Positions 25,449 to 34,083 are shown, numbered from the stretch's first letter. The stretch is DNA of 64,000 nt from Ligustrum vulgare (GCA_963555705.1 OY743176.1:38858497-38922496); one strand, 5' to 3'. Program-made: numbers and translations. Notes: generated from the sequence alone by a model not told the origin.

Positions 25449-25475
25449 GAATCTCTTCTTCTTTCTCTTATGTAG
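25449..25475 (+). promoter_or_regulatory. Candidate 3' splice site upstream of the cargo genes
   Basis: A long pyrimidine tract (TCTCTTCTTCTTTCTCTTA) runs into TGTAG, with the cut after 25475. It lies on the antisense strand of the pol remnant, about 790 bp before the first cargo gene. With the donor at 24385 it would define an intron of 1090 bp. The inner element keeps the tract and the TGTAG at 37416-37443 on its minus strand. Prediction only. Confidence 0.35.
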
Positions 25476-25512
25476 CATCATCGCTACCATATTTAACCCA
25501 CTGGACTTTGAC

Positions 25513-26220
25513 TAAATGCATCACTTTGTTTTCTTAAGAACATGGACTTTTCTATAGACATATGTGTCTACTCATAAATTCTTCTGAATCAAAATGAAAA
25601 TTCCCAATCGTATGTGATATTTCATCATATCTTGTAGTATTCATGTAACTTGTCACTTATCATCGTATCACGTGACCTCAAATATTCGTATATATCTCTA
25701 AAATTTCAACAATTCTTTACTGATATATCATATCATAATAATTTTTCCTTTCTTCTTATCATCGAATATTCCCAAAATAATCAAAGAATTACCTGAATAT
25801 TCTCTCTACGTAATATACCCAAACATATCAACATAATATCATCAACTTATCTTTCCAATATTTGTAACCCAAAAATTCAGTAAACAAATATCTCCCAAAT
25901 AACTAAGATTCTTTACTTAAATGTCATCACATTTCCTGCAAAGTATTTCTTTCACTTATACATACTTATGAATTCTGATTCAATACGGTCCTTATTTCTC
26001 TTTCACGTATTCCCGTATCATCTCTATACCTTGATTATTATATCAAAATATCAGTACCAAAATCCAAGAAAATATTCCATATCTCAAATCCCATCATCAA
26101 ATCTTTCTTTTATCAAGAAAGTAAACGGCGCATAAACTCTGTCTCCTCTTTTCATTAAAATAATCCTGCGCTTTCTTGCTGGACACAACATCACGCGGAT
26201 TCACTCAGATCCTTAATGCT
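25513..26220. other. Gene-free internal spacer of the outer element
   Basis: An AT-rich stretch colinear with 36630-37360 of the inner element (reverse complement). The minus strand may hold further degenerate pol codons just past 25512, shifted by one base relative to the remnant. Nothing else recognisable is present. Confidence 0.6.
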
Positions 26221-26229
26221 TTTAAATAG
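26221..26229 (+). promoter_or_regulatory. TATA-like box of the cysteine-cluster gene
   Basis: TTTAAATAG lies 33 bp before the chosen start codon and is kept in the inner copy (36620-36628, minus strand). The same nonamer precedes the LOG gene. The spacing would leave a leader of only a few bases, so translation may instead rely on a longer transcript from the LTR. Confidence 0.45.
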
Positions 26230-26261
26230 TTCATACTGGGAAGAGGTTGAATCATCAAACA

Positions 26262-26813
26262 ATGGATATCATCCTTACAAACATCCGCAAGTATTATTCC
26301 AGTCTTCCTATGAATGATCTGAGAAAAATCTATAGAATAAGGCTCGAAAGATTGAGGTTGCTGATGGCTCATGATATTCCAGAAGATGTTCGCTGGTTGA
26401 TAGAAGCAAAGGTTCGACTATCTGGTGAATTACCATCAACATTTCCTAAACACATGCGTGGTTTAGGCAAAAGCACTTTTGCAAATAAACGAAGAGCAAA
26501 AAGACTGGGTGGTTGCTACAAATGTGCTCGTTGGAACTGTAATACTCATTGCAAAACAGTAGGATATTCTTCTACTAATCGGGATGATAAAATCGAATTC
26601 ATAAAGGGTGGACTGAGTAAGGAGTCTTTGGATGATATCCGACTGACTCTTGAGACGCACCCAAGTGGTTATGTGCAACGTGAACTTCTCTCCTTATACG
26701 CTCAGTTTAACGAGGACAAAAATCGTTATAGTCTCCAAAATATAATATCGAAAGATCCTGTTTGCCAGTCTGTTTTACAAAATGAGGCTTCTGGCAGTTC
26801 AGCAATGATATAA
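26262..26813 (+). CDS. Basic cysteine-cluster protein, resembling plant-virus nucleic-acid-binding proteins (outer copy)
   Basis: An intact 183-residue protein. The N-terminal half (1-65) is rich in Arg, Leu and charged residues and probably helical. A basic stretch KRRAKR (76-81) is followed at once by a cysteine cluster C85-x2-C88-x4-C93-x3-C97, a likely zinc site. The C-terminal part has no recognised motif. The order of a GKS/TFA-type turn, an Arg/Lys block and then CYKC is like the nucleic-acid-binding (cysteine-rich) proteins of carla- and vitivirus-type flexiviruses. Those proteins bind nucleic acid, and several suppress RNA silencing. The resemblance is by eye and the function here is inferred. 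I start at the ATG of MDIIL because the ATG 15 bp upstream is absent from the inner copy. The two copies differ at 14 residues, but all four cysteines of the cluster and the basic block are kept. The LOG gene follows 286 bp downstream on the same strand. Confidence 0.8.
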   Translation: MDIILTNIRKYYSSLPMNDLRKIYRIRLERLRLLMAHDIPEDVRWLIEAKVRLSGELPSTFPKHMRGLGKSTFANKRRAKRLGGCYKCARWNCNTHCKTVGYSSTNRDDKIEFIKGGLSKESLDDIRLTLETHPSGYVQRELLSLYAQFNEDKNRYSLQNIISKDPVCQSVLQNEASGSSAMI

Positions 26814-26908
26814 GGTAAATCTTTTAAAATATTTTGCTGCTTTCTTTCAAGTATTTTGGAAATAAAATATATTTTCCTTTCTCGAGTGTTGAAAAAAACT
26901 GGAAATAA

Positions 26909-26924
26909 ATCACCGAAAGGTGAT
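26909..26924 (+). other. Conserved GAAA-tetraloop hairpin between the cargo genes
   Basis: ATCACC-GAAA-GGTGAT forms a perfect 6-bp stem with a GNRA-type loop, 95 bp after the stop of the cysteine-cluster gene. It is kept exactly in the inner element (about 35874-35889, opposite strand), although the sequence around it differs by a 45-bp duplication. It may be a 3' end or stability element of the first transcript; role unknown. Confidence 0.5.
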
Positions 26925-26939
26925 ATCTTTGGTAAAACA

Positions 26940-27025
26940 GTCAAAAGTTGGCCGATTTTGTCAAAAGTAAATCTTTACTTTTTCAGAATCAATCAAAAAC
27001 AGTAAATTTTTCCGGCTTTAAATAG
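26940..27025 (+). promoter_or_regulatory. LOG promoter: two GTCAAAAGT boxes and a TATA-like box in a dyad
   Basis: GTCAAAAGT occurs at 26940-26948 and 26960-26968. Read on the other strand each contains TTGAC, the core of the plant W-box bound by WRKY factors. TTTAAATAG at 27017-27025 lies 75 bp before the LOG start, inside the inverted repeat GGCTTTAAATAGCC. The inner element has the same pieces with the same 75-bp spacing (TATA-like box at 35772-35780). A private promoter makes sense because the gene is antisense to the element. Confidence 0.5.
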
Positions 27026-27099
27026 CCAAACATATTTCATAGTTCAGGCATCCCAAAATCACATCTTCTTCGTAAGTTTTCCCTTCTTGACTATCAAAG

Positions 27100-27753
27100 A
27101 TGGAAGCACCAAAACTTCGACAGATCAAAAATATTTGTGTATTTTGTGGATCAAAAGCGGGGAAAGGCTTCGGTTATCTAGAAGCGGCTGTAGATCTTGG
27201 AAAGAAACTGGGGGAAAAAGGTATCACTCTTGTATATGGGGGTGGTAGCAGTGGTCTAATGGGTTGTGTTTCCCAATCTGCTCTTGCAGAGAAATCAAAA
27301 GTAATCGGTGTCATACCTGTCCCTTTGGTAGATGTTGCAGGCAAAACACGAGGGCATGAAGTTCAAACCTTATCCATCCATGAACGCATAACTTGTATGC
27401 TATATGGTTCTGATGCCTTTATAGCCCTGCCCGGAGGTTTTGGTACCTTAGAAGAAATCTTTAACATTACCTCGTGGGCTCAACTAGATCTCCATACTAA
27501 GCCTATTGGGCTTCTGAATGTTAACAATTTCTTTGATGGTTTGTTAACTTTTCTTAATTATGCTGTGGAACAGGGATTCATCTCTCCATTTTCCAGAAGG
27601 CTTCTTATTTCTGCTCCTACTATTGATGAACTACTGGATAAGCTGCAGTCATATATCTCAATACAAGATCCAGCAGGAGTTAAGATAGATTGGTCGCAAG
27701 GAAGGGGAATCAAGCGAAAATGGAGTCCGGTTAATGTAAACTTAACTCTGTGA
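27100..27753 (+). CDS. LOG-like: LOG-family cytokinin riboside 5'-monophosphate phosphoribohydrolase (outer copy)
   Basis: An intact 217-residue protein of the usual LOG length. LOG enzymes act in the cytosol, cutting ribose 5-phosphate from cytokinin nucleotides to release the active base in one step. The N-terminal strand ICVFCGSK (12-19), the nucleotide-fold loop YGGGSSGLMG (46-55) and GVIP (70-73) are in place. The signature PGGFGTLEE (111-119) includes its catalytic Glu119. The Arg of the upstream catalytic motif is kept (Arg96 in IHERITCM), but the Lys that normally follows it in plant LOGs is Ile97. The C-terminal tail after about 187 (QDPAGVKIDWSQGRGIKRKW) is more basic than I expect for the family. 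The gene has no introns, whereas plant LOG genes normally have several, so it was probably captured as a spliced RNA. It lies in the element's internal region, antisense, with its own TATA-like box. The inner copy differs at four residues. Confidence 0.93.
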   Translation: MEAPKLRQIKNICVFCGSKAGKGFGYLEAAVDLGKKLGEKGITLVYGGGSSGLMGCVSQSALAEKSKVIGVIPVPLVDVAGKTRGHEVQTLSIHERITCMLYGSDAFIALPGGFGTLEEIFNITSWAQLDLHTKPIGLLNVNNFFDGLLTFLNYAVEQGFISPFSRRLLISAPTIDELLDKLQSYISIQDPAGVKIDWSQGRGIKRKWSPVNVNLTL

Positions 27754-27762
27754 ATCTTAGAA

Positions 27763-27985
27763 TAGGTGGGGGTAGAGTACGGAGTATTCTCACTCTCGAG
27801 ACACCCCTCCATTTACTAGGATTTCCTTAATGTTTAAATCTTGTGTGTACTTCAAAGATCCAAGGTGGTAGATTACGGAGTATTCTTACTCTCGAAACAC
27901 ACCTCTTTGAAGGTTTTCTCTTTATATCCTCAAAAGATCAGAGGTGGTAGGATACGGCTACTCCGGAAACATATCTCTCATTCTG
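27763..27985 (+). repeat. Three hairpin-forming repeats behind the LOG gene
   Basis: Three imperfect copies lie at about 27763-27810, 27863-27905 and 27941-27980. The second reads AGGTGGTAGATTACGGAGTA then TTCT then TACTC and ends ACACACCT. GAGTA pairs with TACTC around a TTCT loop, and the outer AGGTG pairs with CACCT. The third copy has lost the inner stem. All three are kept in the inner element (34821-35032, opposite strand). They would lie in the LOG 3' untranslated region. A poly(A) signal AATAAA follows at 28077-28082. Role unknown. Confidence 0.6.
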
Positions 27986-28105
27986 AGGATCTTTCCATGT
28001 TTTTCTCTTATGCTTTCATGTGTTTCATGTATTTCCTTTCCAGTGTGACTCTTGTGTGTTCTCCTTATGAGAAAATAATAAAATCTCTGCTATCATCTAC
28101 TAAAT

Positions 28106-29204
28106 CTCGTTTGTGATGTAAATGAACTTGCATGTCTAACCTTAATTCCTTTAGTGGATGCTTATCATATCATGCTCTTAATTCCAAATGATAAAATTCT
28201 GGACAGAGTCTCCCTTGTAATTTGGACTTATCCAAACCATAAGCATACTTCATAACCAACAATAATAATTAACTCCACATTTGATCACAACGATCTAAAA
28301 TTGACAATAATTCCATCACTTCAATATCATAAAAATATCCCATAATTCATTCATAATTCCTCAACATAACAATTTCAAATCATATTTTCAATATCACAAT
28401 ATCACTTCCTTCCATACCTTAATTGGCTCAAAAGATTACTCATACTTATAAATATATGCCATAAATCATATTCCCAAAATTTATTCACAAGGCCAAACTT
28501 CATAATAAATTTCTTTTCAACATAGAGGCATAATTCATTTACTTAACATAATATCCATTACTTAAATACCAAAAACTAAGAACCAAATCTTTAAATCTCT
28601 AACTTCATAATGCTTCTCATAAAAGTCTCAATAAAATCATATCACTTATAATCTTAACATCTTATCACAACTTCATAACTGGCTTGCTATTTCTCGTTTA
28701 ATCTAAACGATAGATAATCTGAACATATAATCAAATCCTTTCTGTTGACTTCTCATACTTAGTGCCATGTCTAAAATCAATTATGCAAAGTCCATTTAGG
28801 GTTCATCATTTCTAACTCGAGGACAAAAATTATTAAAAATCATTCTTAAATCATATTATTCCCATTATGCTCAACACTCGTTTTCTTTCTGAAAAATTTC
28901 TTATAGTCATGCATTAAAGCATATAAGTTATGACAAAGCATAACAACATCATTATTTCCGAAGAAATACATTCTCATTTCTCATAAATCATAAGTATCCG
29001 AAATACTCTTCATTCTTTCTCATAAATCAATAAAATGAGTATTCGAAATACTGAAATAGCTTTAAACATCATAAACTTCTTTACCTCGGAGTTGGTGGAA
29101 CGAATGATGGCAGTGGCAATCTTCATCAATAAAAATCTTATAATGGAAAATATTTCTTGAAAATTCTTTTTGAGAATTTTACCAGTCTACAGAAACGCAG
29201 ACTA
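28106..29204. other. Gene-free internal spacer of the outer element
   Basis: An AT-rich stretch with stops in all frames. The part around 28690-28810 is colinear with 34150-34290 of the inner element. The part from about 28830 to the primer site has no counterpart there, because the inner leader has been replaced. No gene or RNA seen. Confidence 0.6.
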
Positions 29205-29216
29205 GCTCTGATACCA
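29205..29216 (-). other. Primer binding site for initiator Met-tRNA (outer element)
   Basis: The minus strand reads TGGTATCAGAGC, complementary to the 3' end of plant initiator Met-tRNA, 3 bp from the LTR end at 29220. It fixes the outer element on the minus strand. Confidence 0.92.
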
Positions 29217-29219
29217 ACT

Positions 29220-31125
29220 TGTGGCGCCCCGAGTTCCGTATACCCGGTTAACTACGTCATTTCCTTGTCTAAGATTTTCGAATAATATTTTTGCGGAAGA
29301 AATAATTGAAATTCATTTTTGGCAACATTAAATAAACTGTAATGGCCGATAAAATTGAAAACATTTATGAAGTCATTTGAAATAGTAAATCGAACCATTA
29401 ATTTTGTAAAGAAATTGACAATGTCATAATTTCTCAAATAAATGAACTTCTCTAAATTATTCGATTGTTTGGAAAATACGGAAATCATTTATGTCAAACT
29501 TTCAACCGTTTAAAAATTATTGCCACCATCATTCATCGCTCGCCACCGTCTCCGAAATCTGCAAAACTGTTAAAAAGTAGGGTGAGCATTTCATGGGGGA
29601 AATACTCAGTAGACTCATCGCAAATTAATTAATTTATAAGATGATTAAACACATAAATCCCGGCTCTTTATAAAACGGGCATTGATAGGGCTTCTTTATA
29701 AAACGACTCTTGATAAAACTCATATTGTGCATTACAGCACGGGACATATTTTCAAAAGCATAAGCTCTTTGAAAACAGTTCTTTGAAAATAGCTCTTTGA
29801 AAACATAGGGATCATTTTCATCATAACATAGGATATGATCCAAATCCTCATAAACATATCATAAAAATATCAGTAAGTATACCAAGCATAAATTTCGAAA
29901 TTCATAGGGATCATTTCCATCATAACATAGGGTAGGATCGAAATCCTCATAAACATGGATAGGATCGAAATCCTCATAAACATATGGATACACAAGAATT
30001 TTACCGAACTTAGGTGGCATGAATTCTTATTCCATCATAACATAGCAATCTTGGGAGATTGAAAACATAGCAATCTGGGGAGATTGATTTCATAGAAATG
30101 ATCCAAAACATATAAAACATTTTCGTAAAAATATAGGGTATACTTACTTTTCATAAAAACATAAAGTATATTTTCTTTTCATAAAAACATACTTACTTTT
30201 CATAAAAATGACTTTCACAAGTCACATGACATTTATATGAAATCATAATTTAAATCAATTAATAAGTGCGAGTCTACCTCAAATCCGACGAGTGCAAAGT
30301 TGAGCGGGAATGACTTCAATTTCTTTAAATTCTCCGTACGCTTCGTCTTAGCCAATAAGTCACTTTAGTCTATCGAATATATAGTTCAAAATGATAAATT
30401 ATAATTTGAGGACTTAAATTGATGTTTTGAAAGTTGAGGGACTAAAATGAATACTTTTAAAAGTTGAGTCGGAAACTCAAAACAATAGAGTTGAAATAAT
30501 ATATTTTAAAAATGAAGGCTGAATAAAATCATTTAAAACTTAAGGGACTGAATTGAATTGTTTTAAAACCATAGGGACTGAATTGAATAACTTTTCAAAC
30601 TTGGGGCTAATTTGCAAATTCTGGAAATTGAATATATTATCTATTCTTTACTCCTCTCTCTCATTCTTCGCAAATCAGAGCATTAGAGAGAGACAGGTGA
30701 AAGAGGCGAGAGACGGAGTTGCGAGGGTTGCGAAATCCGGTCTTTCAACGAGGATTTTCCGGCGCTACGCCGGCACAAGGTGGCGGTGACAAGGAAAAGG
30801 TATTGGTAGTAGGAAGGCACGATTTGGATGTTGATTCGAAGTGAAACCGTAGCTCTAGGTCTCGGAAAATTCGTGGTTTTCCGGCTAGGAAATCAACGAT
30901 CGAGGTAAGTATTTGGGTATTCTTGGGTTTTGGGTTTTGAGTTTGATTTGGGTTCTGATTTTGATTTGAGTCGAAACCGAGGGTAGATGTTGGCTGCAAA
31001 TTAGAGATCCAAGTTTGTGGCTTGGACGAAAAATACTTTTCTGTGAATCAAAGTGTGAATTTGGGATTAGCAGTTGGTTTTAGGTGGTGAAGTTGCAGTC
31101 GATGAGTGCAGACAGTGGTGGCTGG
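29220..31125 (-). mobile_element. 5' LTR of the outer element, U5-side part
   Basis: The first 1906 bp (plus-strand order) of the 5' LTR, homologous to 22705-24617, up to the GCTGG where the inner element is inserted. It includes the second copy of the antisense promoter block (donor near 30904). It has an extra CTTTTCATAAAAACATA repeat at 30150-30210 and lacks one CAATC...GATTG repeat present in the other LTR. Confidence 0.93.
31121..31125. repeat. Left target-site duplication GCTGG of the inner element
   Basis: GCTGG flanks the inner element here and at 39367-39371. The empty site is seen intact in the other LTR of the outer element (GGTGGCTGGATTGCAATG, about 24599-24616), which proves the junction. 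Confidence 0.96.
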
Positions 31126-31460
31126 TGTAGCGACCAAGAATTTTTACGCGATTAATAATTATTTTAATAGAAAATCGTGTCGCTACTATTTCACCCATTT
31201 TTATTAAGTTAACGCCACGACGTATTCGTATAGCCAAGTCAAGAAATAATCGAGATCGTTCGATTTTAAATTAAATTCCGAATTTCTAAAAATATCTCCA
31301 TTCTCTTGATTTAAAGTATATTAAGTCCAAGTACTTAATTCAATGTTATCCCAATATTTATTTACACAAAAATTATTTTTATTATTGAAATTAAGAAAAT
31401 ATATGCAAGCATGAGAGGTTCCATTATATATAATAATTATGAGAATCTTAATTTAATAAA

Positions 31461-31840
31461 TATGGAAAAGTATATGAATGAATTATATACTCCATTATAT
31501 GTAATCATGAAGAGCATAATATTTGTATAAATATGGAAAAGTATATGAATGAATTATATACTCCATTATATGTAATCATGAAGAGCATAATATTTGTATA
31601 AATATGGAAAAGTATATGAATGAATTATAGACTCCATTATATGTAATCATGAAGAGCATAATATTTGTATAAATATGGAAAAGTATATGAATGGTTGATA
31701 AGACTCCATTATATGTAATCATGAAGAGCATAATATTTGTATAAATATGGAAAAGTATATGAATGGTTGATAAGACTCCATTATATGTAATCATGAAGAG
31801 CATAATATTTGTATAAATATGGAAAAGTATATGAATGGTG
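31461..31840 (+). repeat. Six 71-72-bp tandem repeats in the 5' LTR
   Basis: TATGGAAAAGTATATGAATG recurs at 31461, 31532, 31603, 31674, 31746 and 31818 (spacing 71, 71, 71, 72, 72). The later units have GGTTGATAAGACTCC in place of AATTATATACTCC. The same array is in the 3' LTR at 37852-38231. The minus-strand frame across it only reflects the repeat. Confidence 0.95.
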
Positions 31841-32059
31841 CTTTACTTTAAGAAAAGGATGTGTTAAAATTAATAGAATTGAATGATTATATTTACAATA
31901 TGCCAACTTTATACATCTATTTAAACTCATCTCTTTTACACACAACTCTACACATATACACTTATTTCCAATCTCTTGACAAAATCCACAAGTAAGAGAA
32001 ATTCAAGGTGGTCAAGAAAGTTTTGGTCCATTTACTACTACACTTCATTTTAATCTTTT

Positions 32060-32463
32060 AACAAGTAAGTATATCTTATGTTTTTATGAAAAGTAAGTAT
32101 GTTTTTATGAAAGGTAAATACACCTTATGTTTTTATGAAAAGTAAGTATGTTTTTATGACAAGTAAGTATATCTTATGTTTTTATGAAAAGTAAGTATGT
32201 TTTTATGAAAGGTAAATACACCTTATGTTTTTATGAAAAGTAAGTATGTTTTTATGACAAGTAAGTATATCTTATGTTTTTATGAAAAGTAAGTATGTTT
32301 TTATGAAAGGTAAATACACCTTATGTTTTTATGAAAAGTAAGTATGTTTTTATGACAAGTAAATATATCTTATGTTTTTATGAAAAGTAAGTATGTTTTT
32401 ATGAAAGGTAAATACACCTTATGTTTTTATGAAAAGTAAGTATATCTTATGTTTTTATGAAAA
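32060..32463 (+). repeat. Minisatellite with a 98-bp higher-order period in the 5' LTR
   Basis: Short units of about 24-25 bp (ATGTTTTTATGAAAAGTAAGT and variants) are arranged in a 98-bp pattern. The ACAAGTAAGTATATC variant recurs at 32060, 32158, 32256 and 32354. The outer LTRs hold only one to three units of the same motif near 23660 and 30150, so it has expanded in this subfamily. The identical array is in the 3' LTR at 38451-38854. Confidence 0.92.
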
Positions 32464-32977
32464 TGTTTGGATCATTGCTATGAAATCAATCTCACAAGAT
32501 TGTTATGGGTTCCATATGATATGTTTATGATTATGCTAAGGGGACCGGAGTTTAGTAGCGCTACACATAAGAATTCTTGCCATTTAAGTTCAGTAAAATT
32601 CTTGTGTCTCCCTATGTTTATGAGTATTTCGATCCTATCCTATGTTATGATGAAAATGATCCATATGCTTTCAAAAGAAAATTTATGCTTGGTATACTTA
32701 CTGAGATTTTATAAATCTCACTCCACGATATTTACCATTTTCAGATAATTGAAGGTTCGAGGCGGTCAACATGGAAGTGGCAAAAGTGGTTAAGATTGAT
32801 GAGATAATTATGTTGAACTTTATGAAAGAAAATTATGTTCTATTTTTATTCACAAATAAAATTATGGGATTCTAATTATTCTTTTGAATAATTTTACATT
32901 TCTATTTAAGTCTCGATAATATGATATGAGTCACTTTTAGTGGCACTCGAATGGTCGAGAATTCGGGTCGTCACAGT

Positions 32978-32990
32978 TGGTATCAGAGAC
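32978..32990 (+). other. Primer binding site for initiator Met-tRNA (inner element)
   Basis: TGGTATCAGAGAC begins 2 bp after the 5' LTR. It matches the usual plant initiator Met-tRNA primer site over 11 bases, with one A inserted before the final C. Confidence 0.88.
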
Positions 32991-33032
32991 AAGAGTTTTA
33001 AAAACGATTCTGTAGATTTTTGAAATTTTATT

Positions 33033-33036
<4 letters not shown>

Positions 33037-33077
<41 letters not shown>
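33037..33077 (+). repeat. 41-bp poly-A tract in the leader
   Basis: An uninterrupted A run 46 bp after the primer site, absent from the outer element. It is followed by CACTATTCACGTGAACAGT, which holds the perfect palindrome TTCACGTGAA, and by further CTATTCA...TGAACAG half-sites up to 33142. The run length may be unreliable because of slippage. Confidence 0.85.
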
Positions 33078-33078
<1 letters not shown>

Positions 33079-33079
33079 A

Positions 33080-33142
33080 CTATTCACGTGAACAGTAAAA
33101 CGACGTGCTATTCATGATGAACAGTGAACGAAATCACTATTC
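33080..33142 (+). other. Palindrome cluster in the leader (possible RNA dimer/packaging signal)
   Basis: TTCACGTGAA (palindrome), TTCATGATGAA and repeated ACTATTCA / TGAACAGTGA half-sites can form small hairpins just downstream of the primer site. That is the position where retroviral and retrotransposon RNAs carry dimer-linkage and packaging signals. The role is inferred from position only. Confidence 0.35.
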
Positions 33143-33209
33143 AATTAAAAAAAAAATTTGAATTTTCACATGTCAAGTATGGTTATGATTTTGAAAAGTA
33201 TGATGAAAT

Positions 33210-33803
33210 TTGATGTGCGAATTTCAAGGACAAAATTCATTTTAAGCAAGGGAGTTTGTAATGTTCTGAAAATTTTATGGAATATAATTAGTTAGTGATA
33301 TGATTTTTATATTGATGTCTTTGATAAATTTCTAGAAGTTCGGGGACTAAAGGAAAATAAGATTTGACGATAAAATTTTATTTGGGTTAATTAGGCCCAA
33401 TCTTATGTAAAGATGCGAAATGATTAATAATAATTTTTTTTTAAATATTTTAACTCATCACTCTACTATGTCACTCTCCACGTATTGACTCCTCGAACCA
33501 GGTATGTTATATGCTTTGCAAGTCATTTACGATTTTATTAAGACATGTTAAGTATGAAATATTCATATGTTATGAATCTTTAAGTGAAATATACATGTTG
33601 AGTATGATATGAATTGATAGAAGCCTAAATTTTAATTTATTCATTTTAATGTAGAATCATGAGACATAGAGGATATTGATATGAATTTTGGTTCATATTA
33701 AGCTTAGTAAGATTGACTCAATTAGAAATTAAGTTGGGTTGTAACTTTGGCCCAAAATATATGGAATAATATATTAAACAAACAAAATTGATAATGAATT
33801 GTA
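33210..33803 (+). mobile_element. Relic of another LTR element: pol/polypurine-like end and LTR start
   Basis: At about 33217-33262 the sequence TTTCAAGGACAAAATTCATT then TTAAGCAAGGGAGTTTGTAA mirrors the element's own 3' junction (TTTCGAGGACGAAATTATTT, TTAAGGGGGTAAGTTTGTAG). It looks like a decayed polypurine tract plus the start of a foreign LTR beginning TGTAATGTTCTG. The region up to about 33500 has LTR-like content, including GGGGACTAAAGG and an AG|GTATGT splice-donor-like site near 33502. It is missing from the outer element, so the inner leader is a chimera. Confidence 0.45.
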
Positions 33804-34083
33804 CAATAATTTATCCCTTTATCACTACCTTTGTGTAAAAACAAGGGAAAAACTGTGGATGGTTATTAGTACTTCCTCTTCAAGTTTCAATTTTCGGTTC
33901 AATAATTTATCCCTTTATCACTACCTTTGCTTAAAAGCAAGGAAAAACTGTGGATGATTATTGGTACCACTCTTCAAGTTTCAATTTTCGGTTCAATAAT
34001 TTATCCCTTTATCACTACCTTTGCTTAAAAGCAAGGAAAAACTGTGGATGATTATTGGTACCACTCTTCAAGTTTCAATTTTG
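33804..34083 (+). repeat. Three ~94-bp tandem repeats in the internal region
   Basis: CAATAATTTATCCCTTTATC starts copies at 33804, 33900 and 33994. Each ends CAAGTTTCAATTTT. Copies two and three are nearly identical and copy one is more diverged. The array ends in an A run of about 18 bases (34084-34101). No counterpart in the outer element. Confidence 0.9.

Larger units (their letters stand above)
25378..25512 (-). pseudogene. C-terminal remnant of Ty3/gypsy pol
   Basis: On the minus strand a 44-codon frame begins VKVQWVKYGSDDAT, hits an internal stop where the family normally has W in the ATWE motif, and resumes with a segment ending FNFEDEIILRG just before the polypurine tract. This is the typical end of integrase/chromodomain-region polyproteins in plant Ty3/gypsy elements. 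The same stop is in the inner element, so pol was already dead in their common ancestor. Nothing further upstream in pol is recognisable. Confidence 0.7.
31126..32975 (+). mobile_element. 5' LTR of the inner element (1850 bp)
   Basis: Starts TGTAGCGACCAAG and ends GGGTCGTCACA. About the first 200 bp and the part at 32460-32720 align with the outer LTR (minus strand). The middle (31330-32060) does not, and holds AT-rich tandem repeats instead of the outer LTR's GA-rich promoter-leader block. A 93-codon plus-strand frame at 32467-32748 is not supported as a gene, because the outer LTR does not keep it open. Confidence 0.95.

Noticed and set aside
31576..31803. 75-codon minus-strand frame in the inner LTR (also at 37967-38194)
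   Set aside because: It is a direct read of the 71-72-bp tandem repeats.
33037..33077. A-tract as the tail of a LINE or SINE insertion
   Set aside because: No target duplication or LINE/SINE body adjoins it. It sits just behind the primer site of the inner element.
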